Assembly (NCBI GenBank): GCA_016177735.1
Contig: JACOUS010000007.1
Coordinates: 1 to 64,000, forward strand
Source: Ignavibacteriales bacterium
GTDB taxonomy: Bacteria; Bacteroidota; Ignavibacteria; Ignavibacteriales; Melioribacteraceae
Length of the DNA: 64,000 bases
Direction: 5' to 3'
Position numbers and translations under genes: made by a program. This document shows, in pieces, positions 18,362 to 27,555 of the stretch; position 1 is the first letter of the stretch, and the number at the start of each line of letters is the position of its first letter. Under the pieces are notes generated by a model. That model had not been told where the DNA came from, ran no database searches, and worked only from the letters and a program-made list of their open reading frames with translations.

Positions 18362-19129
18362 ATGAAAGCAAAAACTCGAATAGAATTTATTTTTGTTTTT
18401 GCATTAGCTGCTGTTTCGCTTCAAGCTCAAGGTCCTCCAATTTTTACAGACTCTCCAATTTTATTGGGACTTGAGGGAAGCGGTTTAAGAACTTTTGGGA
18501 AGTTGAGTTCAACAGAAGTCGGGAAAACATATACTCAAATATTTGCTTTGCCGTATAATGTGACTGCCGACTTTCAGGTTGGTGCTGTCCAACCGTATCT
18601 CTTCAATTTTCCAAAATCAGGTAATGATCAATCGGGATGGGGTAACCTATCTGTTTTTGGTAAATATTCTGTCATTCAAATTGATGCGAAAGCAAAAACT
18701 TTTAGAGGACTTTTAAAATTTACCCAAACATTTTCTACGGGTTCATCTAACTTTAGTAATAACAGCATCACAACATCACAATTCGCATTTGTATCCGGCT
18801 TCGTAACAACACAATATGGATTATATGCTTCGGTTGGTTATTCTTTTATATCCGATGATATGCCGGATAATTTGAACTACGATTTTGCTTTTGGTTATCC
18901 TTTGCTGCCGCAAAAATATCCGCCTTTTCAGTTGAACTCATATTTAGAATTTAACGGCTCATATTTCTTTGATACTAATGCACATATTTTGTTTATAACA
19001 CCCGGAATTCAATTTATTGGGTCAAGTAATTTTTTGATAGAAGCCGGACTGCAGTTACCGCTGATTAATGTTGGGACGGACGAATTAAAATATAACCTTT
19101 TAGCCGGTGCAAGATTTTTATTTTATTAA
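18362..19129 (+). CDS. Outer-membrane beta-barrel protein of the mer operon
   Basis: 255 residues. A signal peptide (residues 1-22, ending SLQAQ) is followed by alternating amphipathic strands rich in Phe, Tyr, Gly and Asn. The C-terminus ARFLFY ends in an aromatic residue, as outer-membrane barrels do. The overall pattern recalls the MetA-pathway/Phenol_MetA_deg barrel family, which is a guess from memory. It may be a porin that lets mercury or its carriers reach the periplasmic HMA proteins. The genes on both sides are metal-related. Confidence 0.7.
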   Translation: MKAKTRIEFIFVFALAAVSLQAQGPPIFTDSPILLGLEGSGLRTFGKLSSTEVGKTYTQIFALPYNVTADFQVGAVQPYLFNFPKSGNDQSGWGNLSVFGKYSVIQIDAKAKTFRGLLKFTQTFSTGSSNFSNNSITTSQFAFVSGFVTTQYGLYASVGYSFISDDMPDNLNYDFAFGYPLLPQKYPPFQLNSYLEFNGSYFFDTNAHILFITPGIQFIGSSNFLIEAGLQLPLINVGTDELKYNLLAGARFLFY

Positions 19130-19149
19130 ACCATCGGTAGGAGTATAAA

Positions 19150-19464
19150 ATGAGCAAAAGAACATACTACATATTATTGCTTTTCTTATTAGGTTACTTC
19201 GTGACTGAAGCGCAAACTAATGAAATAAAAGTAAGAGTTGACGGGTTATCTTGTCCGTTCTGCGCTTACACCCTTGAGAAAAAAATTAAAGAAACCGGGG
19301 TTGTTGAAAAATTAAATATTGACTTCGATGAGGGTATTATGTTTCTGAATCTTAAAGAAGGAGCAAAAATATCGGATGAAGTAATAAAGAGAAAAGTTGA
19401 AGAAGCTGGGTTTACTGTTAGGAAAATAATCAGGCAAAATTCAGAGGAACAAAATCTCAAGTAA
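19150..19464 (+). CDS. Exported heavy-metal-associated (HMA) domain protein, MerP-like
   Basis: 104 residues. A signal peptide (residues 1-21, ending TEAQ) precedes an HMA domain with the metal motif GLSCPFCAYTL near residues 34-44. A MerP-like function is likely: to bind Hg(II) in the periplasm and hand it to the transporter. The motif differs from the classic GMTCxxC by Leu-Ser and by a Pro-Phe pair, and the C-terminal tail is basic. It sits 20 bases after the barrel gene. The next gene carries its own MerP-like domain, so this is a second periplasmic carrier. Confidence 0.8.
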   Translation: MSKRTYYILLLFLLGYFVTEAQTNEIKVRVDGLSCPFCAYTLEKKIKETGVVEKLNIDFDEGIMFLNLKEGAKISDEVIKRKVEEAGFTVRKIIRQNSEEQNLK

Positions 19465-19512
19465 ACCGGATTGAGTTTCATGATAAAGTAAAATATCTAC
19501 ACGGAGGATTTT

Positions 19513-20142
19513 ATGAAGACAAATAAATTATTCAGGAATAGTGCTATTGTTACGGCAGTGTTGGCATCATTCTGTTGCATTACCCCGGTGCTGGCTGTGC
19601 TGGGCGGATTAAGCGGCGCTGCATCAACATTTTCCTTCCTTGAACCTTTGCGCCCGTATTTGATAATCTTCACGGTAGTTGTTCTTGGTTTTGCTTTTTA
19701 TAATGCCTACAAATCCCAAAAGCAAAATGAAATTAATTGTGACTGCGAAGAAGAAAATACAAAGTATAAAAATTTTCTAAACTCTAAAACATTTTTGTGG
19801 ATAGTTACGGTCGTTGTGGTTGTTTTGATAACGTTCCCGTACTATTCAAAAGTATTTTTCCCGGTTGTTCAAAACAAAGTGCATGCAAACTCAAATCAAA
19901 TTACCCAAGCAAAAATAGAAATTGAAGGGATGAGCTGCCCGACTTGCGAGCAATCGATTAATTATGCACTTAAATCTGAAAAAGGTGTGTTGGGCGCAGA
20001 GTCGTCGTACAAAACCGGCATTGCTTATGTGAAATATGATGACACAAAAGTGAAACCCGAGCAATTAAAAAAAGCTATCGAAGAAAAAGTCGGTTATAAA
20101 GTCGCCTCGGTAAAAACGGTCAACGGAAACAAAAATAAATAG
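19513..20142 (+). CDS. merTP: Mercuric ion transporter fused to a MerP-like domain
   Basis: 209 residues. The N-terminal MerT-like part has membrane helices at about 10-32, 46-64 and 95-113. The first contains the vicinal cysteine motif SFCCITPVLAVLGG that receives Hg(II). A cytoplasmic loop with NCDCEEEN carries a second Cys pair. After the third helix comes an HMA domain with IEGMSCPTCEQS near residues 138-149. The fused MerT-MerP form is known in Bacteroidota. A GGAGG site precedes the ATG. The protein brings mercury into the cytoplasm for MerA. Confidence 0.92.
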   Translation: MKTNKLFRNSAIVTAVLASFCCITPVLAVLGGLSGAASTFSFLEPLRPYLIIFTVVVLGFAFYNAYKSQKQNEINCDCEEENTKYKNFLNSKTFLWIVTVVVVVLITFPYYSKVFFPVVQNKVHANSNQITQAKIEIEGMSCPTCEQSINYALKSEKGVLGAESSYKTGIAYVKYDDTKVKPEQLKKAIEEKVGYKVASVKTVNGNKNK

Positions 20143-20153
20143 GAGACAGAAAC

Positions 20154-21797
20154 ATGCCGAAACAAACTATTAAATTTGAAATCAGCGGGATGACTTGTGA
20201 ACATTGTGCTAAAACTATAGAGCACAAATTCGAAGGCAAAGAAGGAATACTTTTCAAATCAATAAGCTACGGTGAAAAGAAAGGCGAGTTTGAATTTGAT
20301 CAGCAGAAAATTTCGCAAGAAGAAATTATTGATATTATCAACTCAACCGGTCGTTACAAAGTTGTAAATGAAATTAAAGGAGAAAATCATTACGGCAGCA
20401 AATATGATTTGATAATTATCGGTGGAGGTTCTGCCGCGTTTGCCGCGGCAATTAAAGCAAGCGAACTTGAGAAAAAGGTTTTGATGATTAATGCCGGGCT
20501 GCCGATTGGCGGCACTTGTGTGAATGTCGGTTGTGTGCCTTCAAAAACTTTAATAAGAGCCGCAGAACAATTTCATATTTCTAATCACCCAAATTTTGCC
20601 GCAATAAAACCCGGCAAAAATCAAATTGATTTCAGCGAAGTAATCAATCAAAAATCCGAATTGGTTAACAGCTTACGGCAGCAAAAATATATTGATGTGG
20701 TGAAAGATGATTCCAACGTAACTATAATTGAAGGGAGTGCGCATCTTATCGATCAGAACACAGTTGAAACCGGCAATCAAAAATTTACTGCAGAAAAAAT
20801 TTTAATTGCAGCCGGTTCAAGTACCTATGTTCCTAATATTCCCGGATTGGAAGAAACAGGCTATTTAACAAACGAAACAATTTACTATCTAAAAGAATTG
20901 CCCGAACACTTGATAGTGATCGGTGGAAGATATATCGCACTTGAAAATGCGCAGTTGTTTGCCCGTCTCGGTTCAAAAGTTACAATACTACAGCGTTCGT
21001 TTAGAATTATTCCGGACGAGATGCCGGATGTGACGGAATCGTTAAAAGAATATTTGGAAGCTGAAGGAATTGAAATTAAAACCGGTGCTAAAATAAAATC
21101 GGTAGAAAAAAGAAACGGCAAGATTTTCATAAAAGCTTCAGTAAAAGACGAAGATGAGATGATTGAAGGGACTCATATTTTTATTGCCGCCGGAAGGAAG
21201 GGGAATACTGCCGGGCTCGGTTTGGAGAATGTTGGAGTTGAACTTCACAAACAAAATTTCATAAAGACCAATGAATATTTACAAACGTCAATTCCAAATA
21301 TTTATTCTGCCGGGGATGTCACCGGAGAATATTTGTTTGTTTATTCTGCAGCTTATGAAGGTTCGCTTGCTGTAGAAAATATGTTTGGAGAAATTCCGGT
21401 TAAAAAAGATTATTCTGTTTTCCCATGGGTTATTTTTACTGACCCTCAGACTGCCGGGGTTGGAATAGATGAAAACGAAGCATATCTAAAAAAAATAAAT
21501 TACGAGACTTCTATAATTTTGTTGAAAGATATTCCTCGTTCAATTGCGGCAAGAAATACAAAAGGTTTTATAAAACTTATCCGCGACAAAGAAACCGACA
21601 AACTTATTGGTGCAAGAATATTGGCTCCCGAGGGTTCCGAACTATTGATGGAAATTTCTTTGGCTATTAAATACGGTATCAAAGTAAAAGAATTGAAACA
21701 AATGTTTCATCCGTATTTAACTTTATCGGAAGGAATCAAACTTGCGGCAATCGGTTTCGATAAAGATGTAAAAAAACTTAGCTGCTGTGCGGTTTGA
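20154..21797 (+). CDS. merA: Mercuric reductase with N-terminal HMA domain
   Basis: 547 residues. MerA reduces Hg(II) to volatile Hg(0) with NADPH. An HMA domain (ISGMTCEHCAKT, residues 10-21) precedes the FAD-dependent disulfide oxidoreductase core. The FAD motif is IIGGGSAAFAAAI, the redox-active pair is GGTCVNVGCVPSK, and the NADPH-domain glycine motif VIGGRYIALENAQ has Arg-Tyr where Gly-x-Gly is usual. YSAGDVTG and the C-terminal Cys-Cys pair in LSCCAV, which binds Hg(II), are present. It ends the core mer operon. Confidence 0.95.
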   Translation: MPKQTIKFEISGMTCEHCAKTIEHKFEGKEGILFKSISYGEKKGEFEFDQQKISQEEIIDIINSTGRYKVVNEIKGENHYGSKYDLIIIGGGSAAFAAAIKASELEKKVLMINAGLPIGGTCVNVGCVPSKTLIRAAEQFHISNHPNFAAIKPGKNQIDFSEVINQKSELVNSLRQQKYIDVVKDDSNVTIIEGSAHLIDQNTVETGNQKFTAEKILIAAGSSTYVPNIPGLEETGYLTNETIYYLKELPEHLIVIGGRYIALENAQLFARLGSKVTILQRSFRIIPDEMPDVTESLKEYLEAEGIEIKTGAKIKSVEKRNGKIFIKASVKDEDEMIEGTHIFIAAGRKGNTAGLGLENVGVELHKQNFIKTNEYLQTSIPNIYSAGDVTGEYLFVYSAAYEGSLAVENMFGEIPVKKDYSVFPWVIFTDPQTAGVGIDENEAYLKKINYETSIILLKDIPRSIAARNTKGFIKLIRDKETDKLIGARILAPEGSELLMEISLAIKYGIKVKELKQMFHPYLTLSEGIKLAAIGFDKDVKKLSCCAV

Positions 21798-21928
21798 AAA
21801 TAAAATCACGTTAGTTTTTTTTTGCCGAATTGCCCTCGTATTTTTAATTGAAGGTCAGAAATTTATCCTCGTGGAATGAATTTTCTTATTGTTATGTTTT
21901 TATGGAATACTGTTAGCAGCTTCTGAAA

Positions 21929-21960
21929 AATTAGGCTGCAAAGATTTTCGCAGCCTAATT
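21929..21960. other. 11-bp perfect stem-loop in the 346-base gap after merA
   Basis: AATTAGGCTGC and GCAGCCTAATT form a perfect stem with a 10-base loop. The T-run that would make it a rho-independent terminator lies on the minus-strand side (TTTTTCAG), while no minus-strand gene ends here. On the plus strand it could still stop or stabilise merA mRNA. The rest of gap 21798-22143 is AT-rich and shows no gene. Confidence 0.45.
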
Positions 21961-22143
21961 CGCCGCGGCAAAACACGGTTTCAATTGTTCAATTTATTTT
22001 TCAGAAATTTCTATATGTAGAAACGAAAACAGCCGGTCACACTAATATTTTATTCTTAGGAAAATTAAGTGAATGTAAGGATAGTAATCGTAAGTCGTCC
22101 TTAAAAAGGGAAAAGTTGTTGATACTAATGAGCATAAAAAGAA

Positions 22144-24534
22144 GTGAACAGGCAAAAGAAAATATTAAGAGTACACTTTTTTCAATTTTACTACGCTAAA
22201 ATAAAAAATAACAAAAAAGTTACGTCAGTTATTATGTTATCTATTATAGGCATTTTAATATTTTTCTTAATAAACAACATCATTGACAATAATCATAAAC
22301 CCGTAACTGCAGAAAATCTATCCTCGTTTGCCGGCGTGACGGTTACACCGGATTCTTCAAAAGAAAACACGATTAAAAAATTTATTGCCGAACAGTTTGC
22401 CAAAGGGAGAAAACCAAATCGGCTGATAAAAGAAAAAAGCCCGTACTTACTTCAACACGCTTTTAATCCCGTAGATTGGTATTCGTGGGGAGAGGAAGCT
22501 TTTGAAAAAGCACGAAGGGAAGGGAAGCCAATATTTCTCTCGGTTGGTTATTCTACTTGTTATTGGTGCCATGTGATGGAGAGAGAGGTTTTTGAAAATG
22601 ACAGCATCGCCGGTTTGATGAATAAATATGTAATTGCAATAAAAGTTGATCGGGAGGAAAGACCCGATGTTGATCGTGTTTATATGACAGCGCTACAGGC
22701 AATGACCGGCGGAGGCGGTTGGCCGATGTCTATTTTTCTTACGCCGGATTTAAAACCATTTTATGGTGCAACTTATATTCCTCCAAAATCTAATTACGGA
22801 AAACCGGGTTTCCCGGAAGTTCTTGAAGCAATTAACGATGTATGGACAAAAAGAAAATTGGAGGTTATACAAAGCGGTACAAATATTACAGAACATATTA
22901 AAAATTTTTCTGCAGCGATTGCCTCCGGCACTTACCCGGGTTTAGAGTCCCTCGAAAAAGGTTATCAATCACTTGAAAATAATTATGATGAAAAGAACGG
23001 AGGATTTAATAAAACGCCTAAATTTCCGCGCCCGGTTTCAATAAACTTTTTGCTGAGATATTATAAAAGAACGGGAAACGAAAAGGCACTTGAAATGTCT
23101 TTGCACACTTTAACCAAAATGGCAGAAGGCGGAATATATGATCACATCGGCGGCGGATTTCACCGTTACGCTACCGATGAATTATGGCGTGTTCCACATT
23201 TTGAAAAGATGCTTTATGACCAAGCGCTATTAGTAAATTCTTATCTCGAATCATATCAAATTACTCACAACAAATTTTATGCTGATCTCGCAAAAGATAT
23301 TTTGGGTTATGTTGAAAGAAATATGACCCGTCCCGGCGGTGGTTTTTATTCCGCAGAAGATGCAGAAAGTTCGATTGATAATCTTCATCCCGGCGAAAAA
23401 GAAGAAGGTGCATTTTACACGTGGCATAAAAATGAGATTGATAAAATTCTGGGCACGGTGAATGCAAAAGTATTTAATTTTTACAGCGGTATCGAAAAAG
23501 ATGGGAATGTGAATCCCATTTCAAACCCACGTAATGGGTTTAAAGATGAAAATATTTTGTACAGAGCTCATTCAATCGAGGAAACCGCAAAAGAATTCTA
23601 TCTTTCGGAAAAGGATGTTACTTCAATCCTTTCTGTTTCTAGGGAAAAAATATTTTGGGCAAGAGAGCAGAGACCGAAACCACATATTGATGATAAACTT
23701 TTAGCCTCATGGAATGGACTTATGATATCGGCTTTTGCAAGAGCATATCAGGTTTTTCACGACGATAGTTATCTATTAATTGCAAACAAAGCTGCAAATT
23801 TTTTGATGGATACTTTCTATGATTCGGAAAGCAAACAGTTTTTCCGGCGTTATAGAGATGGGGAAGTCAAATATCCTGCTCATCTGGAAGATTATGCATT
23901 TTTAATTCAAGCTCTTATAGATTTGTACGAAGCGGCTTTTGATATAAAATGGATCGAGAAGGCAATAGAATTGACCGCTCAACAGATAAACTTATTCTAT
24001 GATTATGATGACGGAGGATTTTATGATACAAGCGGAAACGACCCTTCGATAATTATACGAACCAAAGAATTCTATGACGATGCCGAACCAAGCGGCAATT
24101 CAATTGCAATTTTAAATTTGCTCAGATTATCGCAAATGACGGATAACGAGCAGTGGAGAAAAATGGCTGAAAAATCATTGAGCTATTTTGGCGGATGGAT
24201 AAAGCAAGTTCCGCAAGCGATGCCCCAATTATTAGCTGCTCTTGATTTTAGTTTATCAAAACCGAAACAGATAATAATTGCCGGAAGCATTGATGATAAC
24301 CACACCAAAGAATTGCTCAATGAAGTCCATTCCCATTTTGTTCCTAACAAGATAATTTTGCTTGTAGATAAAAATAACGGGCAAAAAAAAATAGCTTCTT
24401 TTATCCCTTTTGTAGAAAGTATTGAAATGATTAATGGTATTGCGACTGCATATATTTGTGAAAATTATGCTTGTAAGCTTCCCACCACAAACACTGATGT
24501 TGTAGCGAAATTACTTAATGAAAAATCAAATTAA
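22144..24534 (+). CDS. DUF255 (YyaL/SPATA20-like) thioredoxin-fold protein with membrane anchor
   Basis: 796 residues from a GTG start; an ATG at 22234 would give 766. One membrane helix (residues 31-47) puts the rest outside the cytoplasm. The DUF255 thioredoxin-like domain begins near residue 90 with [20 protein letters not shown] and contains the CYWCHVM redox motif and VDREERPD. A long alpha/alpha-toroid domain resembling N-acylglucosamine 2-epimerases follows ([20 protein letters not shown]). Family members are abundant, but their substrate is unknown. It lies 346 bases after merA with a 19-base gap to the next gene. A mercury role would be speculative. Confidence 0.85.
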   Translation: MNRQKKILRVHFFQFYYAKIKNNKKVTSVIMLSIIGILIFFLINNIIDNNHKPVTAENLSSFAGVTVTPDSSKENTIKKFIAEQFAKGRKPNRLIKEKSPYLLQHAFNPVDWYSWGEEAFEKARREGKPIFLSVGYSTCYWCHVMEREVFENDSIAGLMNKYVIAIKVDREERPDVDRVYMTALQAMTGGGGWPMSIFLTPDLKPFYGATYIPPKSNYGKPGFPEVLEAINDVWTKRKLEVIQSGTNITEHIKNFSAAIASGTYPGLESLEKGYQSLENNYDEKNGGFNKTPKFPRPVSINFLLRYYKRTGNEKALEMSLHTLTKMAEGGIYDHIGGGFHRYATDELWRVPHFEKMLYDQALLVNSYLESYQITHNKFYADLAKDILGYVERNMTRPGGGFYSAEDAESSIDNLHPGEKEEGAFYTWHKNEIDKILGTVNAKVFNFYSGIEKDGNVNPISNPRNGFKDENILYRAHSIEETAKEFYLSEKDVTSILSVSREKIFWAREQRPKPHIDDKLLASWNGLMISAFARAYQVFHDDSYLLIANKAANFLMDTFYDSESKQFFRRYRDGEVKYPAHLEDYAFLIQALIDLYEAAFDIKWIEKAIELTAQQINLFYDYDDGGFYDTSGNDPSIIIRTKEFYDDAEPSGNSIAILNLLRLSQMTDNEQWRKMAEKSLSYFGGWIKQVPQAMPQLLAALDFSLSKPKQIIIAGSIDDNHTKELLNEVHSHFVPNKIILLVDKNNGQKKIASFIPFVESIEMINGIATAYICENYACKLPTTNTDVVAKLLNEKSN

Positions 24535-24553
24535 TTTATGAAAGGGGCAGACA

Positions 24554-25018
24554 ATGAAACCAATTAACCTAATAAAATTTTTGGGACTGCTTGCAGCGTT
24601 CATAATTTTTGGTACTGCTGCAAAACTTCAGGCACAAGAACATCCTTCGAAAGAGCATCCCAAAAGTGAAGCAACACTAAACCCAGAGGTTCTCGCTAAA
24701 GAAATTGAACAATATGTTGAAACAGAAAGCAAAAAGCATGGCGGCTATTTTCCTTATTATGATAAACAAACTAAAACAAAATTAGATCTGAAATTTGACC
24801 ATGTTCATAAAGGGAATCTTTCCAAAATTGCAGATGGGGTATACTTTGCTTGTTCCGATTTTAAGAGTTCAGACGGGAAAGTTTATGATCTGGATTTTTT
24901 TATTAAAGAAACAGATGACGGGTTGAAAGTAACACAGCAAAAACTTCACAAGATAAATGGAAAAGCTCGTTATACATGGTACGAAGAAGATGGCGTTTGG
25001 AAATCGAAAGAGAAATGA
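24554..25018 (+). CDS. Exported protein of unknown function
   Basis: 154 residues with a signal peptide (hydrophobic at 6-24, cleavage near LQAQEH). The mature part is charged, with HPSKEHPKSE at its start, and has a conserved-looking core FDHVHKGNLSKIADGVYFACSDFKS that includes a single Cys. It then carries a beta-rich tail with NGKARYTWYEEDGVWK. A GGGGCAG site precedes the ATG. I do not recognise the family. It probably shares a transcript with the DUF255 gene, 19 bases upstream. The His-rich HVH and the Cys could bind metal, but this is a guess. Confidence 0.65.
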   Translation: MKPINLIKFLGLLAAFIIFGTAAKLQAQEHPSKEHPKSEATLNPEVLAKEIEQYVETESKKHGGYFPYYDKQTKTKLDLKFDHVHKGNLSKIADGVYFACSDFKSSDGKVYDLDFFIKETDDGLKVTQQKLHKINGKARYTWYEEDGVWKSKEK

Positions 25019-25179
25019 CAAAATCCTGATTGAAGGTATATTTTTATAGCGGCGGAATGCAAAACTGCTGTTCAGCAAAGATTAGTCAAAGCAGTTCTAA
25101 GTTCTGCATTCATCATTTTACACTCGGGAAAAGGGTAATTTCCTAAATATTCCTCCAAAGGAGTTATTGTGGAGAACTT

Positions 25180-25219
25180 AAAACCTCCCCGACTTTGCCG
25201 GGGTGCTCTATCCAAATCC
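25180..25219 (-). pseudogene. tRNA-Arg fragment with replaced anticodon arm
   Basis: Read on the minus strand this gives the 3' half of a D arm (TTGGATAGAGC) and then CCCCGGCAAAGTCGGGG in place of an anticodon arm, followed by AGGTTT. It parallels the decayed copy at 25333-25408 and lies just beside the intact tRNA-Arg(ACG). It lacks acceptor and T arms and cannot function. Confidence 0.7.
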
Positions 25220-25232
25220 AATAATTTTTTTG

Positions 25233-25306
25233 TACACCCGTAGGGATTCGAACCCCAAACCTTCTGATCCGTAGTCAGATGCTCTATCCAATTGAGCTAC
25301 GGGTGC
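25233..25306 (-). tRNA. tRNA-Arg (anticodon ACG)
   Basis: A 74-base cloverleaf: acceptor GCACCCG/CGGGTGT, D arm GCTC/GAGC, anticodon stem TCTGA/TCAGA with loop CTACGGA, T arm with GGTTCGAATCC, discriminator A, no encoded CCA. The A34 of ACG is the substrate that TadA (14500-14970) turns into inosine. The gap 25019-25703 otherwise holds only the two tRNA remnants and AT-rich sequence. Confidence 0.95.
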
Positions 25307-25332
25307 ATTTTAAATAAAACGTTATATGTAAG

Positions 25333-25408
25333 AACCCCAAACCTCCCCGACTTTGTCGGGGTGCTCTATCCAAGCTTGTCCCGATCAATCGGGATGAGCT
25401 ACGGGTGC
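25333..25408 (-). pseudogene. Decayed tRNA-Arg copy with two palindromic replacements
   Basis: The 5' end GCACCCGTAGCTC and the segment TTGGATAGAGC match the intact gene next door. The D loop has gained the palindrome TCCCGAT-TG-ATCGGGA (complement of 25379-25394). The 17-base anticodon arm is replaced, without length change, by a CCCCGAC-AAA-GTCGGGG hairpin. The T arm stops after GGTTTGGGGTT and the 3' acceptor is absent. The gene is therefore dead as a tRNA. Confidence 0.75.
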
Positions 25409-25703
25409 ATTAAATCTTAGTGAGAACATCAAGAAAATTTTCGCAACAAATATACGATTACACATTAAAACTTACAAAAGCAGATTCAATTTATAATCTT
25501 GTGTTGCAAATGCAGATAATTTTTTTGAAATTAGCAGCGTAAGTTTCTCTTAATAAAACAAAATATGTTACTCATCATTCAAACCAACATAGCGGAATTT
25601 GATATCGAGCCAAATCTACTGCTTTTACGTCCTTGTCCTGATCACTAATTTTTAATTTTCCCCCTACTTACATATTTTTATTTCAACAACAATAGGAGAA
25701 ACT

Positions 25704-27536
25704 ATGTGCGGCATAGTTGGTTATATTGGTACAAAAAATTGTGTCCCAATTTTGCTCGAAGGTCTAAAAAGATTGGAATATAGAGGATATGATTCCGCCG
25801 GTATCGGAATTATAAACTCGACCGAATGCAAAGTAATAAAGACAAAAGGGAAAGTTTCCGAACTCGAGAAACTTGTTAATAAAGAAAATACGGTTTCAAG
25901 TCTTGGTATCGGTCACACGCGCTGGGCAACACACGGCGAACCGAGCATTTTAAATGCTCACCCACATGTAAACGAAGACCACACTTTATTTTTAATCCAC
26001 AACGGCATTATTGAAAATTATGCATCGCTTAAAAAAGGTCTGCAGAGCCAGGGTTATAAATTTGTAAGCGAGACTGATACCGAAGTTTTGGCACATCTCA
26101 TCGACCGCTATCTCAAATTAAAAAATAATTTATTTCAGGCTGTTCGATATGCGCTAAACGAAGTTGAAGGCACTTACGGAATTGCCGTTATTTATAAAAA
26201 TGAACCCGATAAAATTATTGCGGCAAAGAAAGGTTCGCCGCTTGTTATCGGGGTGGGCAAGAATGAAAATTTTATTGCTTCGGATGTGAATGCTTTGATT
26301 GCTCATACAAGTCAGGTTGTTTATCTCGAAGACGGAGAGATCGCAGAAATATTCCAGGATCATTTTCACGCGAAGACTATTGCTGATGAAAGCATCATAA
26401 AAGAGATTCACGAAGTTGACATGAGTGTGGATGAAATCACCAAAGGCGGATATCCTCACTATATGTTGAAAGAAATTATGGAACAGTCCGAGTCGCTTTA
26501 CAATTCTATGAGAGGCAGACTTCTATTGAAAGAAGGAATTTCAAAACTCGGCGGGTTGCAAGGTTATGAAGATAGAATTGCTAATTCGGAAAGAATAATT
26601 ATTTCTGCGTGCGGAACTTCATGGCATGCCGGTTTGGTTGGCGAGTATATGCTCGAACAATACACAGGCATTCCGGTTGAAGTTGAATACGCGTCCGAGT
26701 TTCGTTACAGGCATCCGGTCATTACACCGAAAGACACAGTAATTTTTATTTCACAAAGCGGTGAAACAGCAGATACACTTGCCGCGATGAAAGAAGCAAA
26801 AAAGAAAGGCGCACTTTGCCTCGGTGTTTGTAACGTTGTTGGCAGTTCAATTGCTCGTGAAAGTCAAACCGGTGTTTACATTCACGCCGGACCTGAAATT
26901 GGTGTTGCCTCAACGAAAGCATTTACATCACAACTGCTTGTGCTTGCATTGATAACATTATTAATCGCGCGCAGAAAAAATTTAAATCTGCCCGATGGTC
27001 AGGAAATTATTCAAGAGCTGCAGACACTCACTTCAAAAGTAGAAACAATTCTAAAACTCAACGATGTTATTGAAAAAATTGCCGGGCAGTACGTTAACAG
27101 CAAAAATTTTCTTTATCTCGGAAGAGGTTACAACTTTCCGGTTGCGCTCGAAGGTGCACTAAAGCTGAAAGAAATTTCTTACATACACGCCGAAGGTTAT
27201 CCGGCGGCAGAAATGAAACACGGTCCCATTGCTTTAATTGATGATAACATGCCGGTTGTTTTTATTGCTATGAAAGATTCCGTTTATGAAAAAGTTGTAA
27301 GCAACATCGAAGAAGTTAAAGCACGCAAGGGAAGAATCATTGCAATTGTAAATGAAGATGATAATCAAATAGATAAATTGGTTGATCATGTTATTCGTAT
27401 TCCGAAAACAATACAGATGTTACAGCCGATACTGAGTGTTATCCCGCTCCAGTTATTGGCATATCACATTGCAGTCAAAAAAGGACTCAATGTTGATCAA
27501 CCGAGAAATCTCGCTAAAAGCGTTACAGTTGAATAA
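25704..27536 (+). CDS. glmS: Glutamine-fructose-6-phosphate aminotransferase
   Basis: 610 residues, the full length of GlmS. It makes glucosamine-6-phosphate for peptidoglycan and glycans. The N-terminal nucleophile is Cys2 of MCGIVGYIG, and the glutaminase domain continues with HTRWATHGEPS and NGIIENY. Two SIS domains follow (ISACGTSWHAG, SQSGETADTL, EGALKLKEISYIHAEGYPAAEMKHGP), and the C-terminus PRNLAKSVTVE is the classic end. AGGAGAAACT precedes the ATG. No glmS ribozyme-like element was recognised in the 400 bases upstream. It is followed after 19 bases by the cDPGS-like gene. Confidence 0.97.
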   Translation: MCGIVGYIGTKNCVPILLEGLKRLEYRGYDSAGIGIINSTECKVIKTKGKVSELEKLVNKENTVSSLGIGHTRWATHGEPSILNAHPHVNEDHTLFLIHNGIIENYASLKKGLQSQGYKFVSETDTEVLAHLIDRYLKLKNNLFQAVRYALNEVEGTYGIAVIYKNEPDKIIAAKKGSPLVIGVGKNENFIASDVNALIAHTSQVVYLEDGEIAEIFQDHFHAKTIADESIIKEIHEVDMSVDEITKGGYPHYMLKEIMEQSESLYNSMRGRLLLKEGISKLGGLQGYEDRIANSERIIISACGTSWHAGLVGEYMLEQYTGIPVEVEYASEFRYRHPVITPKDTVIFISQSGETADTLAAMKEAKKKGALCLGVCNVVGSSIARESQTGVYIHAGPEIGVASTKAFTSQLLVLALITLLIARRKNLNLPDGQEIIQELQTLTSKVETILKLNDVIEKIAGQYVNSKNFLYLGRGYNFPVALEGALKLKEISYIHAEGYPAAEMKHGPIALIDDNMPVVFIAMKDSVYEKVVSNIEEVKARKGRIIAIVNEDDNQIDKLVDHVIRIPKTIQMLQPILSVIPLQLLAYHIAVKKGLNVDQPRNLAKSVTVE

Positions 27537-27555
27537 CTAAAAACAGAGGTGTCTT

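Noticed and set aside
21929-21960. Rho-independent terminator of merA
   Set aside because: The stem is perfect, but the T-run is on the minus-strand side, so it is listed only as a stem-loop.
25304-25703. glmS ribozyme or riboswitch upstream of glmS
   Set aside because: No conserved core could be recognised; the region holds a tRNA remnant and AT-rich sequence.
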